In this document: positions 22,670 through 34,468 of the stretch, one piece after another
Position numbering within the stretch: the stretch's first letter is position 1
Layout of the letters: each line of letters begins with the position of its first letter
Assembly: GCA_014773175.1 (NCBI GenBank)
Contig: VXCM01000926.1
Coordinates: 124,001-188,000 of the forward strand
Reading direction: 5' to 3'
DNA: 64,000 nt
DNA from: Lucifuga dentata
Lineage: Eukaryota; Chordata; Actinopteri; Ophidiiformes; Bythitidae
Translations under genes and position numbers: made by a program
The notes under the pieces: generated by a model
Told to the model about the DNA's origin: nothing
Seen by the model: only the letters and a program-made list of their open reading frames with translations
Databases searched by the model: none

Positions 22670-24185
22670 CAATTTCATCAGCTAAAAGTTGTAGTTGATG
22701 TAAAATGTTCCATTAACAGGGCATGAATTCAAAACTTAGTAATAATGTACAAAATATTCACATGTATTTTTCACCATTGGTGTATAAAGACCTTTACTTT
22801 ATGCTTGATTTTTATTGCTGTTTTGAATTTGTCTGTTTGGCCAGCAAGCACCCAACAAGCACTTTGTCACAGAACTGTCACAATCACTTTAAAAATGAAG
22901 GTGTCTTGACTTTTGTCTCACCCAACTTGATAGCTGAGAAAATGGAAGGCAAAAAGAAGCTGAACAAATGACATCAAAAATCCATCAGTCAAAATGGAAA
23001 TCTTTACTTTTCTCACTTCCAACATGTTTGTGCTTTGGTGAGAAAAGGCTCACAATGTTCACCCCCCNCCCCCCCCCAACAAAAAACTGAGCTGCAATAA
23101 GGCAAAATGTATGTGATATAATTTATAGGTTTATTGTTCTGCGGCATTTAAAGTGGCATTTAAAGTTAATTAGGTGTAACTCTTCAGAGGGTGTGGTGTT
23201 CACAGTTGTGGATAGAGGGAAGGTTTTTGGCTCACCGACTGCAGGAACTGTGAAAGTAAATTCCTGCAATTCCCACTGGGCATTAGAAATGTCTGCAACC
23301 ATGATATTTGGAAAGATTATTGATGGGAATGCTGATTAAACATAAGCTATGAGTAGCTACTGGCTAAGAGTCACATTGCTTTCTAGATGAATTATAAATC
23401 TCAAATGATCACAATCAGAAACAAGTGAGGCTAAAAAGGAGGGGCTTATGGCATAAAAACCCTGCCCTTCCTCCTTGGGCTCACAGAGCTGGAACCTCAG
23501 AGTACATAGAGAATCCAGTAACACACAATCCAATTACAATGAAGACAGACAATAATAAAGTCTAGTCTGAAACAGTTTGCCTCAGGTTTAAAACGCTGAT
23601 GGTATTTTTAGATAAGAATATCCAGACAGAGAAGACAAAACCCTGAAGGCAAGGGAACATTTTCCTCTTAAAAAATCCTGGTTCATTTGTTCATTCATTT
23701 ATTCAAGAGTTTTATTCATTTTGATTCTGTTCACTGAGGTCACTCAGTCATAGTGACTTTAATTCACAGTGCTATGTGGTAACTAATTAGTCCATTAATG
23801 CCAAAAAGTTTGAATATATTTATTCGTACAGTTAAGTGGTCATGTTGGTAAAAGTAAGGATATTGTGATGTCATCTAACACAATATGTGTGAATTAAGGT
23901 CATTCAGTTTCAGTTTTCTCTTATTACTGCAGTCTCAAAGTGTGAAATTGTCTAATGTAGCTTTAAACAGAATCTCTTTTTATGGATTTTCATTTCAAAT
24001 CTTTTTCTATTGGACATTTAAAGAAGCAGAACTGTAGTTGTCCAGTGTAGGTTAGTGGAGTGAGCATGGTTAACAAATTTATTAGTGCTAAAGCTGGCAA
24101 AGAGTAGTTGAAGAAAAGTCCCAAGCTTGATCATTGCCTTAAACACACTTAGACTTTTCCTGCCTTACATCTCTGGGGGACAGAT
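22670..24185. other. Unique AT-rich spacer
   Basis: A C-run with N at 23068 is the only simple repeat. No recognised exon or mobile element in about 1.5 kb. Confidence 0.5.
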
Positions 24186-24187
<2 letters not shown>

Positions 24188-24234
<47 letters not shown>

Positions 24235-24267
24235 ATCTCCTATACGGTCTGTGTCAGAACAAANAAA

Positions 24268-24302
<35 letters not shown>

Positions 24303-24304
24303 AT
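24188..24304. repeat. (AAAT)n microsatellite, partly duplicated by assembly
   Basis: AAAT units at 24188-24237 and again at 24265-24304. The second block and the following CTCCTATACGGTCTGTG repeat the first across an N at 24264, so only one copy probably exists in the genome. Confidence 0.85.
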
Positions 24305-24331
24305 CTCCTATACGGTCTGTGTCAGAACAAA

Positions 24332-24960
24332 AGTTGCTGCATGCTCCAAGCCTTAGTTCAAGCCCCTATTACATTTAATGCATCAGCAAATGTACAGAAT
24401 TAAAGTCTTTTATAGCAAAAAGTATTTTTTTTAATGCACCAGGAAATGCAATGAATAAAACTAACAGACTTCTTTCTTTTCTCCATCCCTGTTGTCATGC
24501 ATGCAGGGGGGACTTTCCAGAAGTACAGCATGAGCTAAATGACCCATGCTTACCCACAATAAGCAAACAGCAGCTCAACAGAATCCCAAGAGCCTTCATG
24601 TTCTAACCTGCCCTGCTGAGAAAAGAAACATGCAATGGTGAATCACTGAAATTTCTTTTGTTTTTTTTTTCAATTTCTTTTTTTGTGTATTTTGTGTTCC
24701 ATTAGCAACATCACAACATTTATTTTTTATTTTTTGGAAAAGTAATCTGGCTGCCAATGGAAATTATTTATTTTGTTTGCTTTGTTTGCCTGTTCACAAA
24801 CAGGGAAGTGTGAGAAATGAGATTTTAATGATTTGATGATTAGGATAAGAAGATGCAATGCATCTATTCAGTTTAGTGAGGACAGATGTTTCCCAAATGT
24901 GTTTAGAAAATTTGCAGGTGTCACACTGAATCCATTATGCCTTGATACAGTTTCTGTATT
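24332..24960. other. Non-coding spacer
   Basis: T-rich patches at about 24655-24690. Nothing recognised. Confidence 0.45.
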
Positions 24961-25469
24961 AAAGGGGACATATTGTGTTTTTTGTTATTTTTCCTCATTT
25001 TACTCATGTAAAATAGTAGGGAGTATTTGTATAAAATTGTGCAAAACTTCAGGTTAGTGCCAAAAGACATGCATCCAGTTAGACTCATAAGTCCTGATCT
25101 GCCCTGAAAGCTTTGTTTTTGATTGGTTGTTGACTTTTGCAACATGTTTAAATCAACATGTAATATGTTTGAATTAACCTACTACCTAGATGGACACACC
25201 CACCAAATACACAGATGTGTCTCACAAAGTGATTCAGTCTGTGGTTGTCCAACTCATGCCTGAGGTCGCTGGCCAATCAGAAGAGAGAGCGTTCTTGAGA
25301 GGAGGAGTCACCTAAACATGCTTTGTTTCTCAGTGTGCACAGCAGTGCTGAAGTAAGGGAGAGTAGAAGTGGGGCAGTGTATATTTTGACCATTAAATCA
25401 TTCCAGAGGTTTCAAAATAGACCCTAAATGAAAACAAGAACATGGAAGTTTGTATAAAATGTCCCCTTT
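24961..25469. mobile_element. MITE with AAAGGGGACAT inverted ends
   Basis: The left end AAAGGGGACATATTGTG and the right end, read in reverse complement, AAAGGGGACATTTTATAC share an exact 11-bp terminal match. The unit is 509 bp and non-coding, and the internal sequence GGCCAATCAGAAG is typical of compact MITEs. I recognise AAAGGGGACATAT ends as frequent in fish genomes. Target duplication is unclear (GTATT versus AGTATT nearby). No transposase. Confidence 0.65.
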
Positions 25470-25743
25470 CAGTATTTTGTGTGGGTAAAGCATGGATAAC
25501 AACACACATGCTGACTCATATTGTGAAGGTTTAATTGATAGTTAAACCTTCTAAACATGAGTCAGCTAGCACAGTGTTTGAACACGGTTTAAGGGCCTGA
25601 ACAGAATGTAAGGACCATAAGTACATTCACCTTCTTCTGCACTCACGTCTCTGTAACATCATGTTTTCTCATTTTACCTCAGTTTTATCCACACAGTTGG
25701 ATTTTTCTTTCCCTCTCTCTCTCTCTAACATATAATCAGTGCA

Positions 25744-26055
25744 TGAAGTGGACAAAATAAAAAAGGCGCCAGTACTCCCCACTCCCCTTATCCGTGTGCT
25801 TTTAACCATTGGCTGGTCATCAGGTCGGGGGTCGAGGGGAGGTTTACAAGTATGTAAATATGCATATATAACTATGCAGTTCCCTGATCTAATTCGTCTG
25901 GCTGCACCTTTGTTACTGTTTTCCTCTGCATAGTTCTGCTGTAGAGTACGGAAGATTCATGAGAGGTTCCGGTACTCCTGAAAATGTCCCGGTACTCTGA
26001 AATGAAAATCACAGAGGTCCCGGTACTGCGTACCGGTGAGTACCGGTCCACTTCA
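25744..26055. mobile_element. Probable MITE with TGAAGTGGAC ends
   Basis: The first ten bases TGAAGTGGAC are the exact reverse complement of the last ten GTCCACTTCA. Subterminal CCGGTACT motifs repeat several times near the right end, as expected of transposase-binding sites. Flanks (TCAGTGCA / AGTACTGC) are similar but not identical, so an 8-bp hAT-type duplication is possible but unproven. Non-coding, 312 bp. Confidence 0.5.
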
Positions 26056-26518
26056 AGTACTGCATATAATTAACATAAACATCAAAGGCAGCATTCAGAA
26101 ATAAAGAGAACATCACAAAATAAAGTTTGAGGTTTGCACTACTTAAAGATCAAGAGAGGCAACATCATAAGTGGATGACAGATAGAATAAATATTTTGTT
26201 TCTTTGTTTCAAATCTCATTTTGAACTTGAAAATGACATGTGTACAGCCTGTGCTCTGATTAATTATCATTTTGCCATCATACTTTCTAAATTGATGGCA
26301 TAATAGAGTTCATAATTATAATATGTCTATTTTTAGTCACTTAATCACCACTTTAACATAAATTGTGATGAGTGACAGTGGAGAGCTATTGTAAGGAAAA
26401 AGAGGCTCTAAAGTGAAATGACTAATCATCTTAAATTGTATGAAATGACTGTTTACCGTCCAAGACTGACAGTTTTGTTTCTTACCTTGGAGAGTCTCAC
26501 TCTACATACTTTATGCTT
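26056..26518. other. Non-coding spacer
   Basis: AT-rich unique sequence. Nothing recognised. Confidence 0.45.
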
Positions 26519-27079
26519 AAAGGACCAAACAAGTGTTTTGCCCAATATATACAACCTGCATACATGCTACATTACTGACAACCATTTCCAAAACATACTA
26601 CTGGAGCATTAAACATTACAACTGTTTTTCCAACCTTCCAGACTGCCATTGGTTTCAGTTCATGCAGTATGTTAAGTATGCTGTTAAAATCAACTTGTAG
26701 AGACTTGAAATGTGCTTGCGATAAATAATCCATCACAACAAACATAATGTCAAACATAATGTCGTATGAATTTCTTTGCCCAAGTAACTTCATTTCACCA
26801 GTCCAACATGGAACTGTATGGAAGAAAGTGTATCTTTGTCAGGGAATATAGTCCAAGAAAAAAAGATGACTTTTACTGAGGAATCAAAAACAAGCATCCC
26901 TACCCATATCACTCAGACATACATGTTATCAGGCAAAACATTGAATTTTAAAGCAGGTGCATCACCTGAATATTACATTTTGAAAGACTAGGAGATTTGG
27001 AATTTTTTATGATATGAAAAATGGTTGTCGGTACTATTTATCATGCTTAAACATACAAAATCACTGGTATAGTCTTTTA
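26519..27079 (-). mobile_element. MITE family C, copy 2 (reverse)
   Basis: Ends AAAGGACCAAACAAG and, at the right, CTGGTATAGTCTTTT. The internal AAGGTTGGAAAAAC and CTGAAACCAATGGCAGTCTG blocks occur here in reverse complement relative to the other copies. TA lies at both junctions. The reading frame giving a MDYLSQAHFKSLQ-like peptide is the repeat's own DNA, shared by all copies, and is not a gene. Confidence 0.7.
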
Positions 27080-29118
27080 AGTGACATCAATGGTCTACCA
27101 GTGATATATCTCAATCCATAAAATCTTGTAGTAAGTGACAACATTTGCTACTCTAATTACTGAGTACATAGATTATCTGGTGTTACTGGTTTGGGTGGGA
27201 CAGTATATGATAATAGTACACAGTGCATTCTGCTTTACACAACAAAAGATACATTTACTTCATCTTTTCTCATGGGAATTGAAGTACTAAAAACACAATA
27301 GAGAAGTATAGAGTAATAAATCAGACTAACTCCATAGTTCTGTGGTCTGTCATAAATCTGTGATAGAACAGCCTGTACACTCTTTAGACACGTCATAAGC
27401 ACCATACATTCCTGTTCATGGTCACCTTCTTTGCTGAAGAACCCAATGATGCTTGTTGCTATGGATACCATTAATCATTATACCTAATTTGCTTTATGCC
27501 AGTTAATGATGCAGTTCATAATTTTCTGCCAAAGCATATTGTCACAAGTTTCATATCACAGTTGATCGTATGCAGTAGATATATTTACTGGTTAGCGTAA
27601 ATATTGGCACTGAAGTGATTTTTTAAATTCAGAATGTTTTTGAGACTTTTTTTCTGTGTTCTTTAATCAATAATGTTCATGAATCAATAATTTTGACAAT
27701 TATTTTTATTTTTTAATTTCTATTTTAATTAGAATTTTTGAAAGATTTATTTCTAGAATTCCTTCCCTTGCATATTTTTAAAGATATGCTTAAGAATTAA
27801 TAGTTTTCAGGAAACAAGTAGAAAAATTGCTTAGCAGAAATATCAAGATTTACATAAGCTGAAATTTGTCTTATTACTTGAAAGTCACTAAAATGAACTG
27901 CTGTGCAGGTACTGGCTGACAGCTTTTGATTTTAATATAAAATCCATTAATCTCTGCTCCACAAAATGGAAACCAAACTAAAACCACAAAGAAACTTCCA
28001 CTATTACAGTTTCAGCTGTTTATAAAAAAAAAAGCTGTATTTCATCTGATAGAAATAAAAGAAATCATGGACCATGACTTTTCATATTACAAAAGCAGGT
28101 CTGAAAACTAGCTGAGACACCATGTGGAGGTCATAACAATCACGTTAATATTGTTTTCTCCCCCCAAAGTGAATGACACAGCAGTTTCTAACAGTTTTAA
28201 GATGATGAACATGATTAATGCATTTTTTAGATTTTAATGAATGCATTTATAGTTAGTTCCATTTATTTATCCCCAGGGGAAATTTGTTTGCACATGCATC
28301 AACATACATAACAGAAAATACAACTAGAAGAAAAAACAAACAAATGCATCACATACGATTATCAATCAAGTTATAGAAAATTACAAGTCAATATTCAACA
28401 CTCAGGTCAAGACCATTGGGTACAACTCATCCTCATACAGCTGGATCCAGATAATTACTAAAAAGTTTAAAAGTTCAGTATTTGCTTCAAAGTTCAAATT
28501 ATTATTAAAAATCATGTCCAATTTATATTCAGATACTGTCTCAATATCTGCCCTGGATAGCAGTGGGGGTAGAGCAGGTTACAGACGTTCTAAAATTGAT
28601 GATCATATCATAGAAGGCAGAGGCAGGCATTTCCTCTCTGTTAACTTTCTTAAATGCTGTCTCACACCACCTCTCTGACCTCTTTCCCTCGTTTCCCTTT
28701 GGGATCCATAGCTTTCCACAGAAGATCTCATTAAGAACCAACTGTTGTCATCAACGGTCGTATCACGGTGGTAACGAAGATTTGTAGACTGGCCCGGTGC
28801 CAGATTATTCCTTTAGAGTCCAAGGAGAAAAACCCAGCTGTACTGAATCCTGTTTGAGGGCAATCTAATCCAACAATGAAATTAAACAAAATTATTTTAA
28901 AAAAATTAATAAATAAATAAAGGCGACGACCCTCATCTCCATCATGTCTTGACCAGAGTAATACTATTAAAAACAATGCAAGTACTGTCGAATAATCAGC
29001 AAAAAAACAAAAACATAAATAAATAAATAAATAAATAAATGAAAATAACAGAAAACTGTAAAACAAATTGACAAAATGACAAACAACACGTGCTGCTGGT
29101 CGCTGTAAGAGCAGCACC
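27080..29118. other. AT-rich spacer, possible old repeat at 28255-28330
   Basis: No exon recognised. ATTTATTTATCCCCAGGGGA at about 28262 resembles the end of common fish repeats but is not enough to define an element. An AAAT run lies at about 28900-28920 and another at 29017-29040. Confidence 0.4.
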
Positions 29119-29120
29119 CA

Positions 29121-29158
29121 ACATGTCATGTAGCTTTATAGAAAGCTACATGACATGT
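29121..29158. repeat. Perfect 17-bp inverted repeat, 4-nt loop
   Basis: ACATGTCATGTAGCTTT (29121-29137) pairs exactly with 29142-29158 around the loop ATAG. No T-run follows on either strand, and bacterial-type terminators are irrelevant here. Role unknown. Confidence 0.8.
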
Positions 29159-29159
29159 A

Positions 29160-29491
29160 ATAAGCGATAATAAACACTGAGGTCCCTACGGTTTGATTAC
29201 TTCTGTATTTGATAGGGAACAACATGATATCCTTTATTCTATGACTTTTATTTCTAAGATTTTTAGCATGTGTTATCTAAATTCTGTGGTTGCATTTAAG
29301 AGAATTTTTTGGCACAAGGTATTAAATCCCATATACTTTTGAAACAGTCATTAAAATCAAACAGGGCCTATATCATCTAACATGGCCAATGCCAGTGGCG
29401 GATTGCTGTGTAATAAGTGGGATAATGCACATGGAATCATTACTGCAATATAAGCCCCTTCAGGGAGATCATAACCTTGGCTCACCCTTGA

Positions 29492-29492
<1 letters not shown>
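29160..29492. other. Non-coding spacer
   Basis: Unique sequence. The higher-complexity stretch at about 29375-29485 (GGCCAATGCCAGTGGCGGATT) is non-coding and might be regulatory. No firm evidence. Confidence 0.35.
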
Positions 29493-29532
<40 letters not shown>

Positions 29533-29730
29533 TGCCATTAAGCCTTAGGGAGTAAAGCTATACTTAATGATGAATCATGCTCTCTGCACCTAGAGGTAAA
29601 GCTGACATTATAGTGAAACTAAGCACTGACATACTGAAAGGAGAAAGCCACCGATGACCAGAAACCCCCACTCATTTCTGCTGAAAAATCACACACACAC
29701 ACACACACAGAGAAAGAGAGAGAGAGAGAA
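29493..29730. repeat. (CA)n tracts and (GA)n tract
   Basis: CA units at 29493-29531 and 29690-29709, the second passing directly into GA units to about 29730. Confidence 0.9.
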
Positions 29731-29734
29731 AGAG

Positions 29735-31565
29735 AAGCTTTTTGTGTGTTTACCCAGATTCTGATCAATGGTCTTGTCGCAGAAGTGAGCTTCAGTCGAG
29801 AACAGATAATGCGCGTGCGCACACACACATTCCACATTGATGGACTGGCTGATTGAAAGACTGCATGGTAAAGTATGTCACTGTGTTCGTTCACCAGTAT
29901 TCCAGGTTTCACAGCAGAGTCAAAGCTGAAACGTTTCACTTCTTGTTCCACCCGTCTGTTCTTTACTCTCGTATCCTCACTTCCTGCCATCCTTTCTCAA
30001 TGAGTCTCTGCTCTGTTTCTGTCTCCCTCCCTTTCTCCATCCATGTTTGTTGCATCTCTACTGTATTTCCTCTCTCTTTCTGTCACACAATCTTCCCCCA
30101 AAGCTGAGTTGGGTGGATCAATGCTACTGGACCCATGTGTGTGTGTGTGTGTGTGTACATGCTCTGATCAATGGTGATTACCTGCAGCCCTCTGCTCTTT
30201 GTAATTTCAGAGTGAGGTGTGACTGGCACTCTGCCACAGGCCACTACCATCAGGAATGCTCACACACACATGCACACACACACACACAGACGCACACAGA
30301 GCTATGTTTTACGGGTGGCAGCTAATAGCTACTTTACTCCCATTGGATTTGATGAGTGGTTGATTGACGTTAAAGAACACACACACACACACCAACACAC
30401 ACACCAAAATGCAAATCCAATAAATCTAGTGCCATGTGTCACTATCTTCATCTTTCTGTCTCTCCATATCTTTTACATTGTCTCTTTTGCTCTGCCGTTA
30501 TGTCGTAAAACAAATCCAGACATGAAACTTTTTCTCGACCTCCCAGTCTGTCTCTCTCTCTCTCCATCCGTCCCTCTCATTATGAACTAAGCCATGCTGT
30601 AGTTGCTGCTCTGTGTGTACTCTGCCCCCACCCCCANCCCCACATCACAGAGCAGCAGCAATCTGGAGGTCACTTACAGCCAATCCGCTTACACTTCCTC
30701 CAATCCCTGTTTAGCAGCTTGACTGCTTAAGCTTGGCCACTTTGCATGAGCATTCCCTGGCAGCAACAATGCCACCATCTCTGTTTCTCCTCAGTCTTTT
30801 CTTATTTTGGTGGTGAGCGGGAGCTAATTATGGTTTTTGGTTTCAATAGCATCCTTCAGTTCCTGTGTTGATTTCAGTTCTGGTTGGAACATTGTGTTGC
30901 TACAACAGCCTATGCTTGGCAGTTGTGGTTGAGAAAAGGCATTCGTCTAGGGGGGAAATTACATTAATAAGCTGTTAAAAATAATTTTCGTTCAAATTCA
31001 GTTGTATGCTAATTCAAGCTTTGTAACTTGGCTACCTTTTGAATACGGTGTACAGGTGTCGTTTTTGGATTAAAGTAGAAAAAACAGTGACAGGAGAGAA
31101 TTTCAACATGCAGTTTTTTGTTTGGTCATGAAACTAATTTCACTTTAAAACCTTATTAAAGGAAAATGGCAGAGAAAAAAACATTGCAAAAAGGACTCCG
31201 AATTGAACAACAAATTGAGAAACAGCAAGAGAATGAGAGAGAAGTAAAAGACTGAGGACAGAGATTATTTGTTGTATGTGTACGTGTTAGAGAGAGAGAG
31301 AGAGAGAGACTGACTGCAGCAGACTAAGCTAATCTGGATCCAATCCCATTTAAGTCCTCTTGTTTACAGGAGAGAGGAGTCACAGCTCCCACAGGCAAAA
31401 GTGCTGCCAAGGTTATGCTCAGGATGTAATCTGGCACAAAGTGTTTATCTGCCTCAAACTACAGTCAGAAATGTATCTGTGGATTATTCTGTGCAAACTC
31501 AGGAATCAAATCAGACCTCCCTCCCTCCATCTATGCTTTAAAATACTGTAAGATATATGCTATAT
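29735..31565. other. Spacer rich in short CA/GT tracts
   Basis: GT units at 30137-30156 and CA-rich patches at about 30260-30300 and 30379-30405. A C-run with N at 30637 and GA units at about 31291-31310 are also present. The complex stretch 30640-30800 (including TTTGCATGAG) is non-coding. No exon recognised. Confidence 0.45.
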
Positions 31566-32373
31566 ATGCTCTTGTACTGGCTGAGGGTAGAGAACGAACC
31601 AACACAGAGCTTCTGAATGCAAGAGTTGCTTTTATTTTCCTAAGGAGTGGAAATTTTCACTATTTCACACACCAACTAAATTTTACCCGCAGAAATATGT
31701 AATAACCTGAACACAAACTCTCTCCGACGGTTTACATAATGCTGTTTCAAAAACTTACTCCACACAACATGTTACTGATAATCAGAACATGGGGACAAGC
31801 AGAATGACATCACCTGTAAACTCTATCACTAGTGACACAAAAATGATTTAATAACACGACAGTCCCAGTGCATGCTGGGAAATCTGCTGCGCCCTGGGAA
31901 AAGGATCATGCTAAGGGGCCAGAATATTAAAATAATTTTAAGTATAATGTAATCTAATTCAACACCACCACTAACTACAGGATTAGGTAACAAAACAAAC
32001 AAACAAACAAACAAAAAAAGAGAAAGATTTATTGCAGGCTGCAGGGCCAGCTCTCTGTATGAAAAGGGGCACATTTTAATGGGATTTGAAAATTGCAAAC
32101 AGATGATGAAAAACACAGTAAATGAAGGCAAGAGTCTTTGGGAAATAAATTACAGATACACTGAAATTAGCAGATTAAATTAGACTGCCATAGATTCTCT
32201 TCTACAGACACAAACTCACAATTTATACTCTCTACTTCCACCTAAACTGGACCATACCATCTGCTCAGATAACCATGGGGGTGAGTTAAAGCAAAGCATT
32301 CAACTAGTCATACAAATAACAATAACAAGAATACGTACCTCTAGTGATTTTTTTAACAAAAATGTTGCTTACA
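31566..32373. other. Non-coding spacer
   Basis: A CAAA-type run at about 31989-32015. Otherwise unique. Confidence 0.45.
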
Positions 32374-32497
32374 TAAATGAATGAAATGCACTTGCAAGCA
32401 CTAAGTTAAAGAACTTAATCTAGAACAAATTTAGTCCTTCAGCCACTTGTCAGTACCTATTACAGCTCAGAGGATCAGAGCACACCTGTATCCAATC
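32374..32497 (+). repeat. 125-bp direct repeat, copy 1
   Basis: AAATGAATGAAATGCACTTG through CACACCTGTATCCAAT recurs at 32945-33071 in the same orientation with a few substitutions; an A-run in copy 2 replaces GAACTT of copy 1. Confidence 0.8.
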
Positions 32498-32729
32498 TAC
32501 TAGTAAAGGAGCTGATGACCTGTAACAGCAGAACATGTGTGTTCTGATGTTTGTTAGCTGACAAATTAATGGATTGAAAGACAAAATGCCATGGAGCAGC
32601 CTTGTTGTATTGGATTAGACTGCACAGGTGTAACCAATAAACTGATAATAAATTAGTGTATGTTAAATTTTTTATTATTTTGCTGAACAAAAGGCTGCAT
32701 AATTTTTCATGGTAATAACAAATAAGACT

Positions 32730-32731
<2 letters not shown>

Positions 32732-32790
<59 letters not shown>
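32732..32790. repeat. (CT)n microsatellite
   Basis: About 26 CT units with one GT interruption, lying between the two 125-bp direct repeats. Confidence 0.95.
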
Positions 32791-32792
<2 letters not shown>

Positions 32793-32944
32793 TGTTTTGT
32801 CTCTACGATGTTTCTTAGAATATTATAAAATATAGAAGAAAGATGTCCAAATGCATATTTCAATGTAGCGAAACAGGAAAAATCTGTGTATGACAAAACA
32901 TCATATGAAGAATACGATCAATATTACACTGGATCACACATAAG

Positions 32945-33071
32945 ATAAATGAATGAAATGCACTTGCAGGCACTAAGTTAAAAAAAAAAAAAATCTAGAA
33001 CAAATTTAGTCCTTCAGCCACTTGTCAGTGCCCATTACAGCTCAGAGAATCAGAGCACACCTGTATCCAAT
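32945..33071 (+). repeat. 125-bp direct repeat, copy 2
   Basis: Partner of 32374-32497; see that entry. About 570 bp separates the copies, so this is a local segmental duplication or two copies of a short dispersed repeat. Confidence 0.8.
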
Positions 33072-33377
33072 TAAAGTCTGACGATTGTAATGGCTGTCAA
33101 AATGCCTGTGATAAGGTGTGTTTGAGACAAAAGTAGACATTAGGAAGTAAAGCTTGCAAACTTAATTGTACGATGATTGTCAGCATTATATAATTTATCA
33201 TTAAAGCCAATTCTTCAATTTAAACAGAATAAGCCCTCCTTGATAGAAATTGATTGTTAGTTTTTAAATAAACTATAGCCTTTAGTGATAGGCTAGTCAC
33301 TGGGCTGGTGAAGGTCTCACACTCACACACTCACGCACTATACCTTTTCTGTCTGTTGCAAGATCAAATTGCATATA

Positions 33378-34317
33378 CCATATATACTCGACTATAAGCC
33401 GATCTCGAGTAAATTTAGATTTTTAAAGAACACCTCGTATAAGCCGAGCCCTGATGCTGTTCCATCAATTTATTAGTTTAACAAATTTCCTGTTTTTTGT
33501 AAGAATTGTCATAGTATTCCTGTGATTTTCTGAAAATAATCCATTACCGGTACCGGCAAACAGCTGATTACCATAAGTGACATTTGTTAACATTAAGTTT
33601 TCTAGACTCCTCTTCTTTGTCTGAATTGCATTGATGAAGATAAGGAAAGCTTTACAAATGAGCTATAATTATCACGGCACTTATTTAGCATGTTTAGCTG
33701 TGTAATTATGGTGAGTTTTTTTTTTTTTTTTTTTTTGTTTTGTTAAGAATCTCACCCTTTACTTGTTTTCAGTAATTATTCTATACCTGAGTCGATGAGG
33801 GTCTGTCTATGTGCTGGACATTCCTCGACACGGAGTTTTGGAATTCCCTCAGCCAATCCCCTGATGTTGTTCCATCAATTTACTTGTTCAGCAAATTACC
33901 TGTTTTTCTGGGTATTGTCATAGTATTCCTCTGATTTTCTGAAAATATTTNTTGTTCAGCAAATTACCTGTTTTTCTGGGTATTGTCATAGTATTCCTCT
34001 GATTTTCTGAAAATATTTCACATACTGGTACAGATAAACATGATATTTATTTCAGCAGCTGATTACCGTAACTGCCGGATCTCGGCTTACTGGCTGCAAA
34101 TGTGCTGAATAAGATGTTTAGTGAGGAAATACATCATTCTAAGATGTGATTTAAATATTTTCCATGGGCAGTGGTCATGGGTAGTATTTCCACCCCTGGA
34201 AATTTCGTTCTCTGGGATCTGATTTGAATTACTCTGTATAAACCAACCCCCTAATTTGCACTGTGAAATTTGGTAAAAAAAAAAAAAAAAAAAAGGCTTA
34301 TACTTGAGTATATATGG
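33378..34317. mobile_element. Mariner-like non-autonomous element with TA duplication
   Basis: The left end CCATATATACTCGACTATAA and the right end, in reverse complement, CCATATATACTCAAGTATAA match at 21 of 23 terminal positions including the following GCC. TA flanks both ends, the hallmark duplication of Tc1/mariner-type insertion (known). The 940-bp body is AT-rich, non-coding, and contains a direct duplication (33451-33580 against 33861-34075). A poly-T at about 33716-33736 and poly-A at 34275-34294 are internal. An exact 67-bp copy around the N at 33951 is an assembly artefact. ATAAGCCGA-type ends are familiar from mariner/Tigger-like elements; the exact family is not identified. Confidence 0.75.
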
Positions 34318-34468
34318 TATATACAAAATGTATATGCCAATCTTGTCATATGCCACAACTATATAAGCAGACAGATGAAAAATAAATAAGTTGTCTGATT
34401 TTTACTGTCAATAACAAAGAACCGAGCTCACCTATTCTGCCTGCAGTTGAAAACTGGTTTCCATCACG

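Noticed and set aside
24188..24330. Regularly spaced repeats suggesting an array such as CRISPR
   Set aside because: AAAT microsatellite plus an assembly duplication; no spacers, and the host is a eukaryote.
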